64,000 nt of DNA from Calditrichia bacterium (lineage in GTDB: Bacteria > Calditrichota > Calditrichia > RBG-13-44-9 > J075). Below are positions 8,217 through 16,934 of the stretch, piece by piece (position 1 is the first letter of the stretch; every line of letters starts with the position of its first letter). The translations under genes were made by a program, and so were the position numbers. The notes beneath the pieces are model-generated. The model searched no databases, was not told the origin of the DNA, and saw only the letters and a program-made list of their open reading frames with translations. Where the stretch lies: NCBI GenBank assembly GCA_020635015.1, contig JACKAP010000013.1:96442-160441 (forward strand), read 5' to 3'.

Positions 8217-8496
8217 ACGGATCTCCTTTGTGTGGTATGGGTAAGGTGCCCCTGAATTATGGGTGGCATCAATCATCGCTAGCTTCAATTCCCTTCATTT
8301 TTATCATGTTCAGACAACATTCAATTTATCCACAATAAATATGCCTGCTTTGCTGATTAGTTGGTAAGAAAAGTTTAAATATTCGATTCGACAAAAATTG
8401 TTCTATTTTGTGTTTAGATTATATTCCTTTCCAGCATCCAGCATCCAGCATCCAGCATCCAGCATCCAACATCTCCCACAGCCGGCAAAACCAATT
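8217..8496. repeat. AT-rich gap ending in six CCAGCAT heptamers
   Basis: Positions 8431-8472 are six head-to-tail 7-bp units, five CCAGCAT and one CCAACAT. They lie just beyond the stop of the second radical-SAM gene. The rest of the gap (8230-8430) is AT-rich with no gene seen. Confidence 0.85.
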
Positions 8497-10398
8497 TTAT
8501 CTGCCGGTCCTATCTCTTCCTCCCGTCCGTTCAAGCACCAGGTTAAACACCGAGGAATCGATCTCGATCAAATGGCGCACTTCCTCATCCAGACTGATGT
8601 AGATACGGTCGCCGTAGCGGGAGAGGCGCTTGAGCAGGCGGTTGAGATGTTTTACCTGTACCTCCTGGAGCGCCTCAATGCGCAGGGTGACGAAGGCGGC
8701 GGTATCCTCCAGCACCTTTTCCAGATGCCGGCCGGCGCGCCGGAAAAATTTCCTTCCTGAGACGCCCTTGAGGTGGATCGACAGATTGGCGGCGGCATTG
8801 CGCACCGGCTCGAAGGAGATCTCCAACAGGTCGCGCCGAAGATAAGACTGGAATCGGACTTTGATCCTCCGGGCATAAATCTGTGCCAGGTGGTTTTGCC
8901 CGGAGAATTCAGTGATGAACTGCCTTGCTACAAAATCCTTCATGGAGAGGCCGATGATCCAGTCCTGGATTGCCTGGGGAATCAGTGCCGGCCTTGTCCA
9001 GGGCAGGGAGCGCAGTACGTGGTACAGCCGCGGCAGTCCACCGGGCAGCACCCCGCGCAGCAGGAAACGCCCGACTGTAAATGCATGCTGTTTGGCCAGG
9101 GAATATTCCTTCAACACCGGGTGGGCAAGGTGGCGCATCTTGTTGCGGATGCGCCGGGCGATATTGACCGGGGTAAGCAGGCGGCGGTAAAGATCGCGAT
9201 AAGCGCGGATCATCTCCTCGTAGCCCATTTGTTTGGGGATCAGATTGGTGCCCAGGCGGGTGTTGTCGCCACGGGCCGCCTCCGGACGCAGCCGCCCTTC
9301 CCGCTCCAGACGCTCGTAGAGCGGGGTCTTGGGCAGGGCGGTGAGCAGCCCGATCATCGCTGCCTGGATACCCGACTGCATGATGAAATCGAATTGTTTA
9401 TCGAAAGTGCCCATGGTGTCGTTGTCGAAGCCGATGATGAAGCCGGCGTAAATGTCGATGCCGTGGCGATAGATTTCGCGGATGGAAGTCAGTAGGTCCT
9501 GGCGGGTGTTCTGGTATTTTTTGGTCTCCTTGAGGCTGGCTTCGTCGGGCGACTCGATCCCGATGAACACCCATTTGAAATTGGCCCGGCGGAAGCGCTG
9601 CAGCAGCTCCGCATCCTGGGCCATATTGAGAGAAGCTTCGGTGCCGAAGTTGAAAGCATAATCATGTTCACGTTGGTAATCGGCGAGATATGTCAGCAGC
9701 TCGTGGGCCAGGGGTTTGTTGCCGATCAGGTTGTCATCGACAAAGAAGGCGTTGCGCACCCCCAGCTTCCGCAATAAATCTAGCTCCCGCCCGATTTGTT
9801 GCGGCGATTTAGTGCGGGGTTTGCGCCCGAACATCACGATGATGTCGCAGAATTCGCAGCGGAAGGGGCAGCCGCGGGAAAACTGCAGGCTGACCGAACG
9901 GTATTGATCCAGTTGAAGCAGGTCGAAGCGCGGCACCGGGGAGTCGGCCAGATTCACCTCGCCGGTTTCCTGATAGAATTTGCCGGGTGTTCCTGCTTCC
10001 ATATCGCGGCAAAACTGCGGCCAGATGTATTCCGCCTCGCCGGCAACGACCGTGTCGGCGAGGTCCTGGTACAATTCCGGACACAGCGAGGGATAACTGC
10101 CTCCGGCCACAGTGTAATGACCTCTCTCGCGATAATAAGCCAACAATGCCTGCTGGCGGGGAAACTGCACCCCCATGCCGCAGATCCCCACAATATCCGC
10201 TACCGGTTCCAGCGGGAGGGGGGCCACGTTTTCATCGACGATCTCCACATCCCACTCGGGCGGGCACAGCGCCGCCAGGGTCGCCAGTCCCAGCGGAGGA
10301 TTGGTGGCCCGCTGATGGGGCAGGATCGCATCGCTGACCCATTTAAAGCTCCAGAAACTTTCCGGGAATTTGGGGTTGATCAAGAGCAGTTTCATCAT
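8497..10398 (-). CDS. B12-binding radical SAM protein with DUF4070-type region (HpnP/HpnR-like architecture)
   Basis: 633 residues. The cobalamin-binding N-terminus (LLLINPKFPESFWSFKWV) is followed by the SAM cluster motif CPFRCEFC near residues 175-182, then FFVDDNLIGNK, GTEASLNMAQD, FIGIESPDEASLKETKK and IIGFDNDTMGTFD, all typical of the DUF4070 radical-SAM group. Some members of that group methylate hopanoids (HpnP, HpnR). No squalene-hopene cyclase is seen here, so the substrate is open. Roughly the last 140 residues (SFEPVRNAAANLSIHLKGVS to the end) are not part of the core enzyme and resemble no family I can name. GGAGG lies directly before tandem ATGs (10398 and 10395); the second has the better, though short, spacing. 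The gene follows a tandem-repeat array. Confidence 0.78.
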   Translation of the reverse strand: MMKLLLINPKFPESFWSFKWVSDAILPHQRATNPPLGLATLAALCPPEWDVEIVDENVAPLPLEPVADIVGICGMGVQFPRQQALLAYYRERGHYTVAGGSYPSLCPELYQDLADTVVAGEAEYIWPQFCRDMEAGTPGKFYQETGEVNLADSPVPRFDLLQLDQYRSVSLQFSRGCPFRCEFCDIIVMFGRKPRTKSPQQIGRELDLLRKLGVRNAFFVDDNLIGNKPLAHELLTYLADYQREHDYAFNFGTEASLNMAQDAELLQRFRRANFKWVFIGIESPDEASLKETKKYQNTRQDLLTSIREIYRHGIDIYAGFIIGFDNDTMGTFDKQFDFIMQSGIQAAMIGLLTALPKTPLYERLEREGRLRPEAARGDNTRLGTNLIPKQMGYEEMIRAYRDLYRRLLTPVNIARRIRNKMRHLAHPVLKEYSLAKQHAFTVGRFLLRGVLPGGLPRLYHVLRSLPWTRPALIPQAIQDWIIGLSMKDFVARQFITEFSGQNHLAQIYARRIKVRFQSYLRRDLLEISFEPVRNAAANLSIHLKGVSGRKFFRRAGRHLEKVLEDTAAFVTLRIEALQEVQVKHLNRLLKRLSRYGDRIYISLDEEVRHLIEIDSSVFNLVLERTGGRDRTGR

Positions 10399-10403
10399 GC
10401 CTC

Positions 10404-10637
10404 CGATGTTTGCTCGCTGTCGCTCGCGATGTTTGCGCTGCGCGCGATATTTGTTCGCTGACGCTCACGATATTTGCTCACTACGTTCGCGATGTTAGTT
10501 CGCTGACGCTCACGATATTTGCTCACTACGTTCGCGATGTTAGTTCGCTGACGCTCACGATATTTGCTCGCTGTCGCTCGCGATGTTTGTTCGCTACGCT
10601 CACGATGTTTGCTTCGCTGTCGCTCGCGATGTTATGA
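10404..10637. repeat. Tandem array of 22-23-bp units (45-bp higher-order period)
   Basis: The units alternate between GATATTTGCTCACTACGTTC-type and GATGTTAGTTCGCTGACGCT-type half-repeats. Two full 45-bp periods are nearly identical and the outer units are diverged. The array ends six bases before the start of the radical-SAM gene, within its 5' leader. A 45-bp period keeps one frame open (SSLTLTIFAHYVRD repeated), but with no supporting start site I do not call it a gene. Confidence 0.8.
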
Positions 10638-10658
10638 AAATATCAAAGGGACATTTGC

Positions 10659-10730
10659 AATTATTCCCCGCCTTTTCAAGGCGGGGACAGATTTGCGAAG
10701 CGTCCAGCGAGCGAATCAGGGGCGGTTGAC
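10659..10730. repeat. Partial copy of the ATTATTCCCCGCC (family J) element
   Basis: This is the left half of the roughly 145-bp element found complete at 33549-33695 and 52324-52467. It shares GGGGACAGATT, GCGAAGCGTCCAGC and AATCAGGGGCGGTTG, and the right half is lacking. The following sequence to 10811 holds only short CCGCACT repeats (about 10785-10806) and no gene. Confidence 0.75.
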
Positions 10731-10811
10731 CCGCAGTTTCGCTCCACGCTCTACGATCTCTATCTACCACGTATTTAATTCCGCACTCCGCACTCCGCAT
10801 TCCGCAATCGA

Positions 10812-12200
10812 TCACGTCCCCGCCAGCGCCTCAACCTCATCAAGCGTCTTGGGAATCGCCGGCCCGAGAATGCGGCAGCCGCTTTCGGTCACCACCACAT
10901 TATCTTCGATGCGCACCCCGCCGAATCCTTTATACGTTTCAAATTTATCGTAGTTGATGAACTCGGCGAATTTCCGCTCCGCCCGCCAGCGGTCGATCAG
11001 CTGGGGAATGAAGTAGACCCCCGGCTCCACCGCCACCACGTAGCCGGGCTGCAGGGCTTTGGCCAGGCGCAGGTAGCACATCCCGAACTGGCTGCTGCGC
11101 TGCACGGTGTCGTCGTAGCCGACGTACTGCTCGCCCAGCCCTTCCATGTCGTGCACGTCCATCCCGATCATGTGCCCCACCCCGCACTGGAAGAAGATCC
11201 CGTGCGCCCCGGCGGCCACGCCCTCTGCGGCATCGCCTTTCATCAGGCCGAGCGCTTTCAGGTCATCGAACAGGCTGCGGCAGGCCAACAGGTAGATATC
11301 ACGGAATTTCACTCCGCTCTTGACCGCCTGCAGGCATTTCTCCAGGGCGGCATAGACCGCCAGGTAGATTTCCCGCTGGCGCGGGCTGAATGTGCCCCCT
11401 ACCGGGATGGTGCGGGTGATGTCGCCGCAGTAAAAATTGGGATTCTCCGCCCCGGAATCGTTCAGGGCCAATTCGCCCTGCTGCATTTGATTGCCGTGGA
11501 AATGATTGTGCAGGGTCTCTCCGCGCACCGAAAAGATCACCGGGTAAGCCACCCGCCCGCCGTGGGCCAGCGCAATGCCTTCCATCCGGCCCGCCACCTC
11601 GCGCTCGTAGACCCCCGGGCGGGTCATCTGCATGGCGGTGACGTGCATCTCGCGGGTGATCTCCAGGGCGTGCTCGATTTCGGCCAACTCCAGGTCGGAT
11701 TTCACCGAGCGCTGCGCGGCCACCGCCATAATCAGCGATTCGGAAACGTAATCATTGATCCGCCGAGGATGGAGGCCGAGCAGCGCCTCCAGGCGAAGCA
11801 GGTTCTCCGCCCGGTATTGAGGCAGGAAGTGAATCCGGCGTTCCTGGTGCAGGGCGTTCTGCAGCGCATTTCCCAGCTGCTTTGCCGGTACAGTGTTCGC
11901 GACCCCACAGGTCTCCCCACGCTCGCGGATGGTCGGCTGCGGCCCCATCCAGACGATCTGGTCGATGGTGTAATCGTCGCCGAAGAGCGTTTCCTCATCC
12001 GCGTCGACATCGATCAGCGCCGCCAGCCCGGGAAAATCCAGCCCGAAATAATACAGGAACGAGCTGTCCTGGCGGTAGTGGTAACCATTATCACGATAGT
12101 TCATCGGGCTCTCGTCATTGCCGAGAAAAAGGATCATCCCCGATCCGATCTGCTGCTTTAAGCGCTTGCGCCGTTCGACATAAACTTCGCTGGGAAACAT
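10812..12200 (-). CDS. pepP: Xaa-Pro aminopeptidase (M24B family)
   Basis: 462 residues, the normal length for PepP-type enzymes with an N-terminal creatinase-like domain (about 1-170) and a C-terminal pita-bread domain. The five metal ligands are visible: Asp in ELALNDSGAE, Asp in FYCGDITRTIP, His in GVGHMIGMDVHD, Glu in AVEPGVYF and Glu in GVRIEDNVVV. It removes the N-terminal residue before a proline using two Mn2+/Co2+ ions, in the cytoplasm (no signal peptide). ATG 12200 has GGAGG five bases upstream. It is the third gene of a run with HypE and HypD, separated from HypD by a CACAGAG repeat. The pairing with hydroxyproline dehydratase suggests breakdown of proline/hydroxyproline-rich peptides. 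Confidence 0.93.
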   Translation of the reverse strand: MFPSEVYVERRKRLKQQIGSGMILFLGNDESPMNYRDNGYHYRQDSSFLYYFGLDFPGLAALIDVDADEETLFGDDYTIDQIVWMGPQPTIRERGETCGVANTVPAKQLGNALQNALHQERRIHFLPQYRAENLLRLEALLGLHPRRINDYVSESLIMAVAAQRSVKSDLELAEIEHALEITREMHVTAMQMTRPGVYEREVAGRMEGIALAHGGRVAYPVIFSVRGETLHNHFHGNQMQQGELALNDSGAENPNFYCGDITRTIPVGGTFSPRQREIYLAVYAALEKCLQAVKSGVKFRDIYLLACRSLFDDLKALGLMKGDAAEGVAAGAHGIFFQCGVGHMIGMDVHDMEGLGEQYVGYDDTVQRSSQFGMCYLRLAKALQPGYVVAVEPGVYFIPQLIDRWRAERKFAEFINYDKFETYKGFGGVRIEDNVVVTESGCRILGPAIPKTLDEVEALAGT

Positions 12201-12236
12201 AGGACCTCCGGATTTGCTGTCTGTTTTAATAATTTT

Positions 12237-12319
12237 GCCACAGAGACACAGAGTTCACAGAGAACTAACAACTGATTACTGACAACTGATAAACTCTGTG
12301 CCCTCTGTGTCTCTGTGGC
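12237..12319. repeat. CACAGAG-family palindrome
   Basis: The arms GCCACAGAGACACAGAG and CTCTGTGTCTCTGTGGC enclose ACTGATTACTGACAACTGAT heptamer-like units. It fills the gap between hypD and pepP. Confidence 0.85.
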
Positions 12320-12345
12320 TAAAAAAGGTTTATCCCAATTCTCTT

Positions 12346-14709
12346 TCAGCAATATTCCTGCTCCGTGCGCCGGATGATCTCTTCCTGCAGCGCTCCTCCC
12401 AGGTCGACGAAATAGTCGCTGTAGCCTGCCACCCGTACGATCAGGTCGCCGTATTTTTCCGGATGTTTTTGGGCCTCGCGCAGGGTCTCCGCCGAGACCA
12501 CGTTAAACTGGATGTGGTGTCCGTCCATCTTGAAATAGCTGCGCACCAGGTGGGTGAGTTGCTGGATGCCTTCATCGTCGGCCAGGAAGCGCGGGGTGAA
12601 TTTCTGGTTGAGCAGGGTGCCGCCGGTGCGCAGGTGGTCGATCTTGGCAGCGGATTTGATAACCGCGGTCGGCCCGTTGCGGTCGGCACCCTGCACCGGG
12701 GAGATGCCCTCCGAGAGCGGTTCGCCGGCCCGTCGCCCGTCGGCAGTGGCGCCGATCACGCTGCCGAAATAGACGTGGCAGGTGGTGGGCAGCAAATTGA
12801 TCCGGTAGTGCCCGCCTTTGGTGTTGGGCCGCCCGTCGATGGCGGCGAAGTAGGCCTCGAACACCCGGCGCAGCAGGTCGTCGGCATGGTCATCGTCATT
12901 GCCGTACTTCGGCGTACGGTGCAGCAGGGTCGCTTGGAAATCCTCCGCTCCGGCAAAATCGTTCGCCAGGATGCTTTTCAGTTCCGCGATCGAGACCGTG
13001 CGGCGCTCGAACACATGCTGCTTCAGCGCCGCCAGGGTGTCGGTGATGGTGCCCAGCCCCACCCCCTGGATGTAGGAGGAGTTATAGCGCGCCCCGCCGT
13101 CGTTGTAATCTTTCCCGCGGGCGATGCAGTCGTCGATCAGCAGCGAGAGGAACGGCGCCGGCAGGTAGCGGGCGTAGAGCCGTTCGATGATGCGGTTGCC
13201 TTTGATCTTGATGTCGATGAAATGCTGCAACTGGCGGGTGAAGCTCGCGAAGAGATCGTCGAAGCTTTCCCATTCCTCCGGATCACCGCTGTTGATGCCG
13301 ATGGTCTTTCCGCTGCGCGGATCGACCCCGTTATGCAGGGTAATTTCCAGCACCTTCACCAGGTTGAAATAGCCGGTGAGGATGTAGGCCTCCTTGCCGA
13401 AGGCGCCGGTCTCTACGCAGCCGCTGGCCCCGCCGTTGCGGGCATCGATGATCGATTTACCCTGGCGGAGCATCTCCGGGATGATGGCGTCGCTGTTGAA
13501 CATCGAGGGCTGGCCGAAGCCGCTGCGGATGATCTTCAGGGCGCGGCGTACAAAGCGGTCGGGATTTTTGCGGCTGATCTGCACCATCGAACTGGGCTGA
13601 AGCAGGCGCATCTCTTCGATCACATCCAGCAGCAGGTAGGTCAGTTCATTGACCGCATCGCTGCCGTCGGCTTTCACCCCGCCGAGGTTGATCAGGCAAA
13701 AGTCGGTGTAGGTGTTGCTCTCCTGGGCGGTCACCCCCACCTTGGGCGGGGCCGGCTGGTTGTTGAACTTGATCCAAAAGGCCTGAAGCAGTTCCCGGGC
13801 GGTTTCTTTGTTCAGGGTGCCTGCTTGAAGTTCTTTTTCATAGAAAGGTAAGAGATGCTGGTCCAGCCGCCCGGGATTGAAGGAATCCCAGGTATTCAGT
13901 TCCGTGATCACCCCCAGGTGCACGAACCAGTAATACTGCAGCGCTTCGCGGAAGGTTTGGGGGGCGGATGCCGGCACCCGGCGGCAGATGCGGGCGATCT
14001 CCAGCAGCTCATCCCGGCGAGTGGGATCATTTTCCGCCTGGGCCTGCCGTTCTGCTTCCACGGCGTGGCGCTCGGCAAAAGCGATCAGCGCCCCGGCAGC
14101 AATGTGCATGGCGTTCAACTGGTCCCGCTGGTCGAGCGCATCCGGATCATTATAAAAATCCAGCCGATTGATCTGTGCCTGGATAAGCGCCTGGAAGTCG
14201 CGCATCCCCAGATGGTAAATCTTGTCGTCCAGCACGGTATGGCCGGGGGCGCGCTGTTCCATGAACTCGGTGAAGATGCCGGCGTCGTAGGCCGCTTTCC
14301 AGTCCTCATCCAGGGCGGCGAAGATGCGGTCGCGGATCGCCCGGCCTTGCCAGAAGGGGAGCAGGGTCTCCTCCGTCGCCCGGCGGGTCGCTTCATCCAC
14401 AGCGAAAGAAATCTTTTCCCGGGTGTTGAGGATCTCCAGATCCTGCAGGCTGTGCACGCAGATCTCCGGATAGGAGGGGGTGGCCTTGGGGGCCGGGCCG
14501 CGTTCGCCGACAATCAGCTCGCCCTCGCCGATATAGATCGTCTTATGTTCGAGTAGATATTGAAAGGCCCGGGCGCGGGCCACCGGCACCGCTACCTGCT
14601 CCGCCTGTCCGCTGCGATAAAATTCAGTGATCAGCAGCGCGCGTTCCGGGGAGAGAACCGGGCGGGCGTCAAGGCTTTGCTGGCGGAGCCGGCGAATTCG
14701 TTCATTCAT
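12346..14709 (-). CDS. hypD: Glycyl-radical enzyme, trans-4-hydroxy-L-proline dehydratase
   Basis: 787 residues, matching the length of HypD. The catalytic cysteine motif GASGCVETGAFGKEAY lies near residue 430 (Cys and Glu of CVE present), and the glycyl-radical loop RVAGYSDYF is near residue 760. Many stretches agree with what I recall of Clostridioides HypD: ERALLITE, FTEFMEQRAPGHTV, WIKFNNQPAPPKVG, KTPKYGNDDDHADD and the terminal RRTEQ. HypD removes water from trans-4-hydroxyproline to give pyrroline-5-carboxylate, which a reductase turns into proline. The enzyme is oxygen-sensitive, so an anaerobic phase is implied. ATG 14709 has GGAGG eight bases upstream and sits four bases after the activase stop. 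Other GRE eliminases (glycerol, choline) have different active-site motifs. Confidence 0.87.
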   Translation of the reverse strand: MNERIRRLRQQSLDARPVLSPERALLITEFYRSGQAEQVAVPVARARAFQYLLEHKTIYIGEGELIVGERGPAPKATPSYPEICVHSLQDLEILNTREKISFAVDEATRRATEETLLPFWQGRAIRDRIFAALDEDWKAAYDAGIFTEFMEQRAPGHTVLDDKIYHLGMRDFQALIQAQINRLDFYNDPDALDQRDQLNAMHIAAGALIAFAERHAVEAERQAQAENDPTRRDELLEIARICRRVPASAPQTFREALQYYWFVHLGVITELNTWDSFNPGRLDQHLLPFYEKELQAGTLNKETARELLQAFWIKFNNQPAPPKVGVTAQESNTYTDFCLINLGGVKADGSDAVNELTYLLLDVIEEMRLLQPSSMVQISRKNPDRFVRRALKIIRSGFGQPSMFNSDAIIPEMLRQGKSIIDARNGGASGCVETGAFGKEAYILTGYFNLVKVLEITLHNGVDPRSGKTIGINSGDPEEWESFDDLFASFTRQLQHFIDIKIKGNRIIERLYARYLPAPFLSLLIDDCIARGKDYNDGGARYNSSYIQGVGLGTITDTLAALKQHVFERRTVSIAELKSILANDFAGAEDFQATLLHRTPKYGNDDDHADDLLRRVFEAYFAAIDGRPNTKGGHYRINLLPTTCHVYFGSVIGATADGRRAGEPLSEGISPVQGADRNGPTAVIKSAAKIDHLRTGGTLLNQKFTPRFLADDEGIQQLTHLVRSYFKMDGHHIQFNVVSAETLREAQKHPEKYGDLIVRVAGYSDYFVDLGGALQEEIIRRTEQEYC

Positions 14710-14712
14710 AGG

Positions 14713-15522
14713 TTAGCCTCCGATTTTGACTGCACAGGGCAGGGTGCTGAAGTGGTCACGGATCGCTTCCAGCCGGGATGGCGGCTGGGTGCTCAACCGG
14801 CCCAGGCGGTTTTTTTTATGAAAACGCTGATATTTGGATTCGCCGATCGGGTTGTAGGGCAGCAGGTTTACCTGGCGGATATTGGGCAGCCCGTCCAGAA
14901 AGGTACGGATCCCGGCGAGATTCTCTTCCGTGTCGCTGATGCCGGGTATCAGGGGAATGCGGATAAAGATGGCCGCGCCGAGTTCGTGCAGCCGGCGCAG
15001 GTTGTCATGTATCAGCCGGTTGCCGACGTTGGTATAGCGGCGATGGAGGCGGTCATCGATCAGTTTGAGATCGAAGAGGAAGAGGTCGGTATAGGGATAA
15101 ATTTGCTCAAAGTGAGCCCAGGGGGCATGGCCGGACGTATCGACCGCGCTGTGGATTTCCCGTTCGCGGCAGCGGCGCAGCAGGTCCGTCAGGAAATCGG
15201 GTTGCAGCAGCGGCTCGCCCCCGGAGAAAGTGACGCCCCCGCCGGATTCATCATAAAACGCGAGATCTTTTTCGATCTCGGCGATTATCTCGTCGGCGCT
15301 GACGGTTTTTCCCACCATGGCGGGATCGTCCGGGATGGCCAGGTTGGCGCAGTGGCGGTGACTGCCGGCGGCGATCCGCTCCGGTTTAAGTTTGCGGCTT
15401 TCCGGGTTGTGGCACCACCAGCAATTCAGAGGACAGCCCTTGAAAAACACCGTGGTGCGGATGCCCGGGCCGTCATGCACGGCAAATCGTTTCAGATCGA
15501 AAATGATGCCGGTTATATTCAT
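14713..15522 (-). CDS. hypE: Glycyl-radical enzyme activating enzyme (HypD activase)
   Basis: 269 residues from ATG 15522, which has AGGCGG five bases upstream; the open frame extends 18 codons further without a ribosome site. The SAM motif CPLNCWWC (CxxxCxxC) near residue 32 is followed by HNPES, typical of GRE activases, and VTFSGGEPLLQ. The enzyme cleaves S-adenosylmethionine to place the glycyl radical on its partner, surely the adjacent HypD. Most activases of eliminase-type GREs carry a Cys-rich ferredoxin-like insertion after the SAM motif. Here that stretch (ESRKLKPERIAAGSHRHCAN) is short with one cysteine, so the extra iron-sulfur clusters appear absent, as in PflA. The gene is upstream of hypD with a 3-base gap. 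Confidence 0.87.
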   Translation of the reverse strand: MNITGIIFDLKRFAVHDGPGIRTTVFFKGCPLNCWWCHNPESRKLKPERIAAGSHRHCANLAIPDDPAMVGKTVSADEIIAEIEKDLAFYDESGGGVTFSGGEPLLQPDFLTDLLRRCREREIHSAVDTSGHAPWAHFEQIYPYTDLFLFDLKLIDDRLHRRYTNVGNRLIHDNLRRLHELGAAIFIRIPLIPGISDTEENLAGIRTFLDGLPNIRQVNLLPYNPIGESKYQRFHKKNRLGRLSTQPPSRLEAIRDHFSTLPCAVKIGG

Positions 15523-15952
15523 ACCGTCCGCCTGTACGCCGGTTTGGCTGAAGACCTTCCCCCAGCCATTCGTCAAATATTAATAAAATAAACCGAAACC
15601 GCCAGAAATTAATTATATCTTCGCTCATGCCGTGCATTGAGTAAGGTTTTATTGCATGGGGCAAAGGGCATGGGGCATGGCGCCGTCATGTGCAAGCGCA
15701 TGTCCCGACACCCGCACGGTAAGACACCATGCCTCATGCGCCATTCCCCATGCAAAAGTGCTCCGCATGACACGCTCCGCCCTATGAGCCGGAAAAAAAA
15801 TCTCAGAATTAATAATTTTACTTGACTCATAAACCAACTCGATATTAGTTTGATCGGAATATCGGGGTTTCTAAACGGTTTATACCAATTCCGTGCAGAA
15901 TTCTCCGGGTTAATTAAGTTTTAATAGTTTATAGTTTAAAGGAGTCTCAGTA
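15523..15952. repeat. Intergenic divergent gap with GCATGG-family palindrome (15652-15755)
   Basis: The gap separates divergent hypE and csp. The palindrome has end arms TTGCATGGGG and CCCCATGCAA and a core with CGCCGTCATGTGCAAGCGC and CGACACCCGCACGG. A possible csp promoter begins with TTGACT at 15822. The csp leader would then be about 100 bases, as is common for cold-shock genes, but its -10 is not convincing. Confidence 0.65.
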
Positions 15953-16165
15953 ATGTCTGATCGTGTTAAGGGTGTTGTGAAGTGGTTTAATGCCAGCAAG
16001 GGTTATGGTTTTATTTCGAATGAAGCCGGTGAAGATCTGTTTGTTCACTATACTTCCATTCGTGATAACGGGGGCTATCGCTCGCTGGAAGAAGGGCAGG
16101 AAGTTGAGTTTACGGTTGGCGAAGGCAAAAAAGGCCCTCAGGCCCAGGATGTGGTTGCATTGTAA
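15953..16165 (+). CDS. Cold-shock protein (CspA family)
   Basis: 70 residues, the standard length of a single cold-shock domain. RNP1 (KGYGFI) and RNP2 (DLFVHY) are both intact, within GVVKWFNASKGYGFI. Such proteins bind single-stranded RNA/DNA, melt RNA structure and act as antiterminators or chaperones. AAAGGAG lies eight bases upstream of ATG 15953. A 12-bp GC-rich hairpin (16206-16236) and then a typical terminator follow. The gene is monocistronic. Its neighbour at 16425 encodes another small RNA-binding protein. Confidence 0.95.
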   Translation: MSDRVKGVVKWFNASKGYGFISNEAGEDLFVHYTSIRDNGGYRSLEEGQEVEFTVGEGKKGPQAQDVVAL

Positions 16166-16205
16166 CATCCGCGTATCCTTCGCAGTTTAATACTGCCTGC
16201 AATAC

Positions 16206-16236
16206 CGCACCCTGCGCTGTTCCGGCGCAGGGTGCG
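16206..16236. repeat. Perfect 12-bp hairpin after csp
   Basis: CGCACCCTGCGC (16206-16217) and its complement (16225-16236) with a 7-base loop. No T-run follows, so it may act as an RNA-stabilising 3' hairpin rather than as a terminator. Confidence 0.7.
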
Positions 16237-16294
16237 AAAACCGATTCGAGAAAAAAATCAGCCGCCGGTTCTGGCGGTAGCCATTTAAATTCTC

Positions 16295-16327
16295 AAGGCG
16301 ACACTGTTCGGTGCCGCCTTTTTATTT
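16295..16327 (+). terminator. Rho-independent terminator
   Basis: AAGGCG pairs with CGCCTT and CAC with GTG across one mismatch, with the loop TGTTCG, followed by TTTTTATTT. It ends the csp transcript. Confidence 0.75.
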
Positions 16328-16424
16328 CTGTGAAAAATTAATTTGTTAACTTCCAGCCGCCGAGACACAGCAATCACAGAGACATCATGCGGAAGTCAAA
16401 GATGCTAAAAGGAAGGAGATCAGG

Positions 16425-16703
16425 ATGAACATGTATATTGGCAATTTATCTTATGAGATTACCGATGAGGATCTGCGGGAAGCTTTCGCGCATTACGGGG
16501 AAGTTGCTTCCGCCAAGGTGATCAAAGATAATTACACCGGGGTTTCCAAAGGATTCGGCTTTGTCGAGATGCCCAATAATTCGGAAGCCGACGCGGCCAT
16601 GAAGGCCCTGAACGGCAGCGAATTGAAAGACAGTATTCTGAAAATCAGCGAAGCACGCCCGAAATCGGAAAAACGCCGGGGCAGCCGACGGCGGAACTGG
16701 TAG
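16425..16703 (+). CDS. RRM-domain RNA-binding protein
   Basis: 92 residues with one RNA-recognition motif. RNP2 is MYIGNL at residues 3-8 and RNP1 is KGFGFVEM near residue 43. A basic tail (RPKSEKRRGSRRRNW) follows. These small bacterial RRM proteins resemble the cyanobacterial Rbp family, some of which respond to cold, which fits the csp neighbour. GGAAGGAGATCAGG precedes ATG 16425. A diverged remnant of the CACAGAG repeat (about 16362-16383) lies in its leader. Confidence 0.93.
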   Translation: MNMYIGNLSYEITDEDLREAFAHYGEVASAKVIKDNYTGVSKGFGFVEMPNNSEADAAMKALNGSELKDSILKISEARPKSEKRRGSRRRNW

Positions 16704-16897
16704 GGATATTTCCCGAATGTGTATCAAGTGACGGACTGATGACAATTGACCTCATGATACCCGGCTATTGAGCGCCGGGCCCCCTTCATCGTTACCCTCC
16801 ATTTTTTGTTGCCAGGATGAACTGGATCGTGACCGTTCCGCGCGGGATCGTCCGGTACATCCTGCTCAAATGCTCCCGGGCGGACCCCGTTTTCGAC

Positions 16898-16923
16898 CCG
16901 GGTGAACCCGGCCGGTTTTTTTT
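16898..16923 (+). terminator. Likely intrinsic terminator
   Basis: The inverted repeat CCGGGTGAACCCGG is followed by CCGG and eight T residues (16916-16923). It stands between the RRM gene and the DeoR promoter. The four bases between stem and T-run make it less than ideal. Confidence 0.5.
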
Positions 16924-16934
16924 GCAAAAAAAAC

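Noticed and set aside
10410..10637. A small protein with repeated SSLTLTIFAHYVRD units.
   Set aside because: It is the translation of a tandem DNA array; there is no ribosome site, and the 45-base period keeps the frame open by itself.
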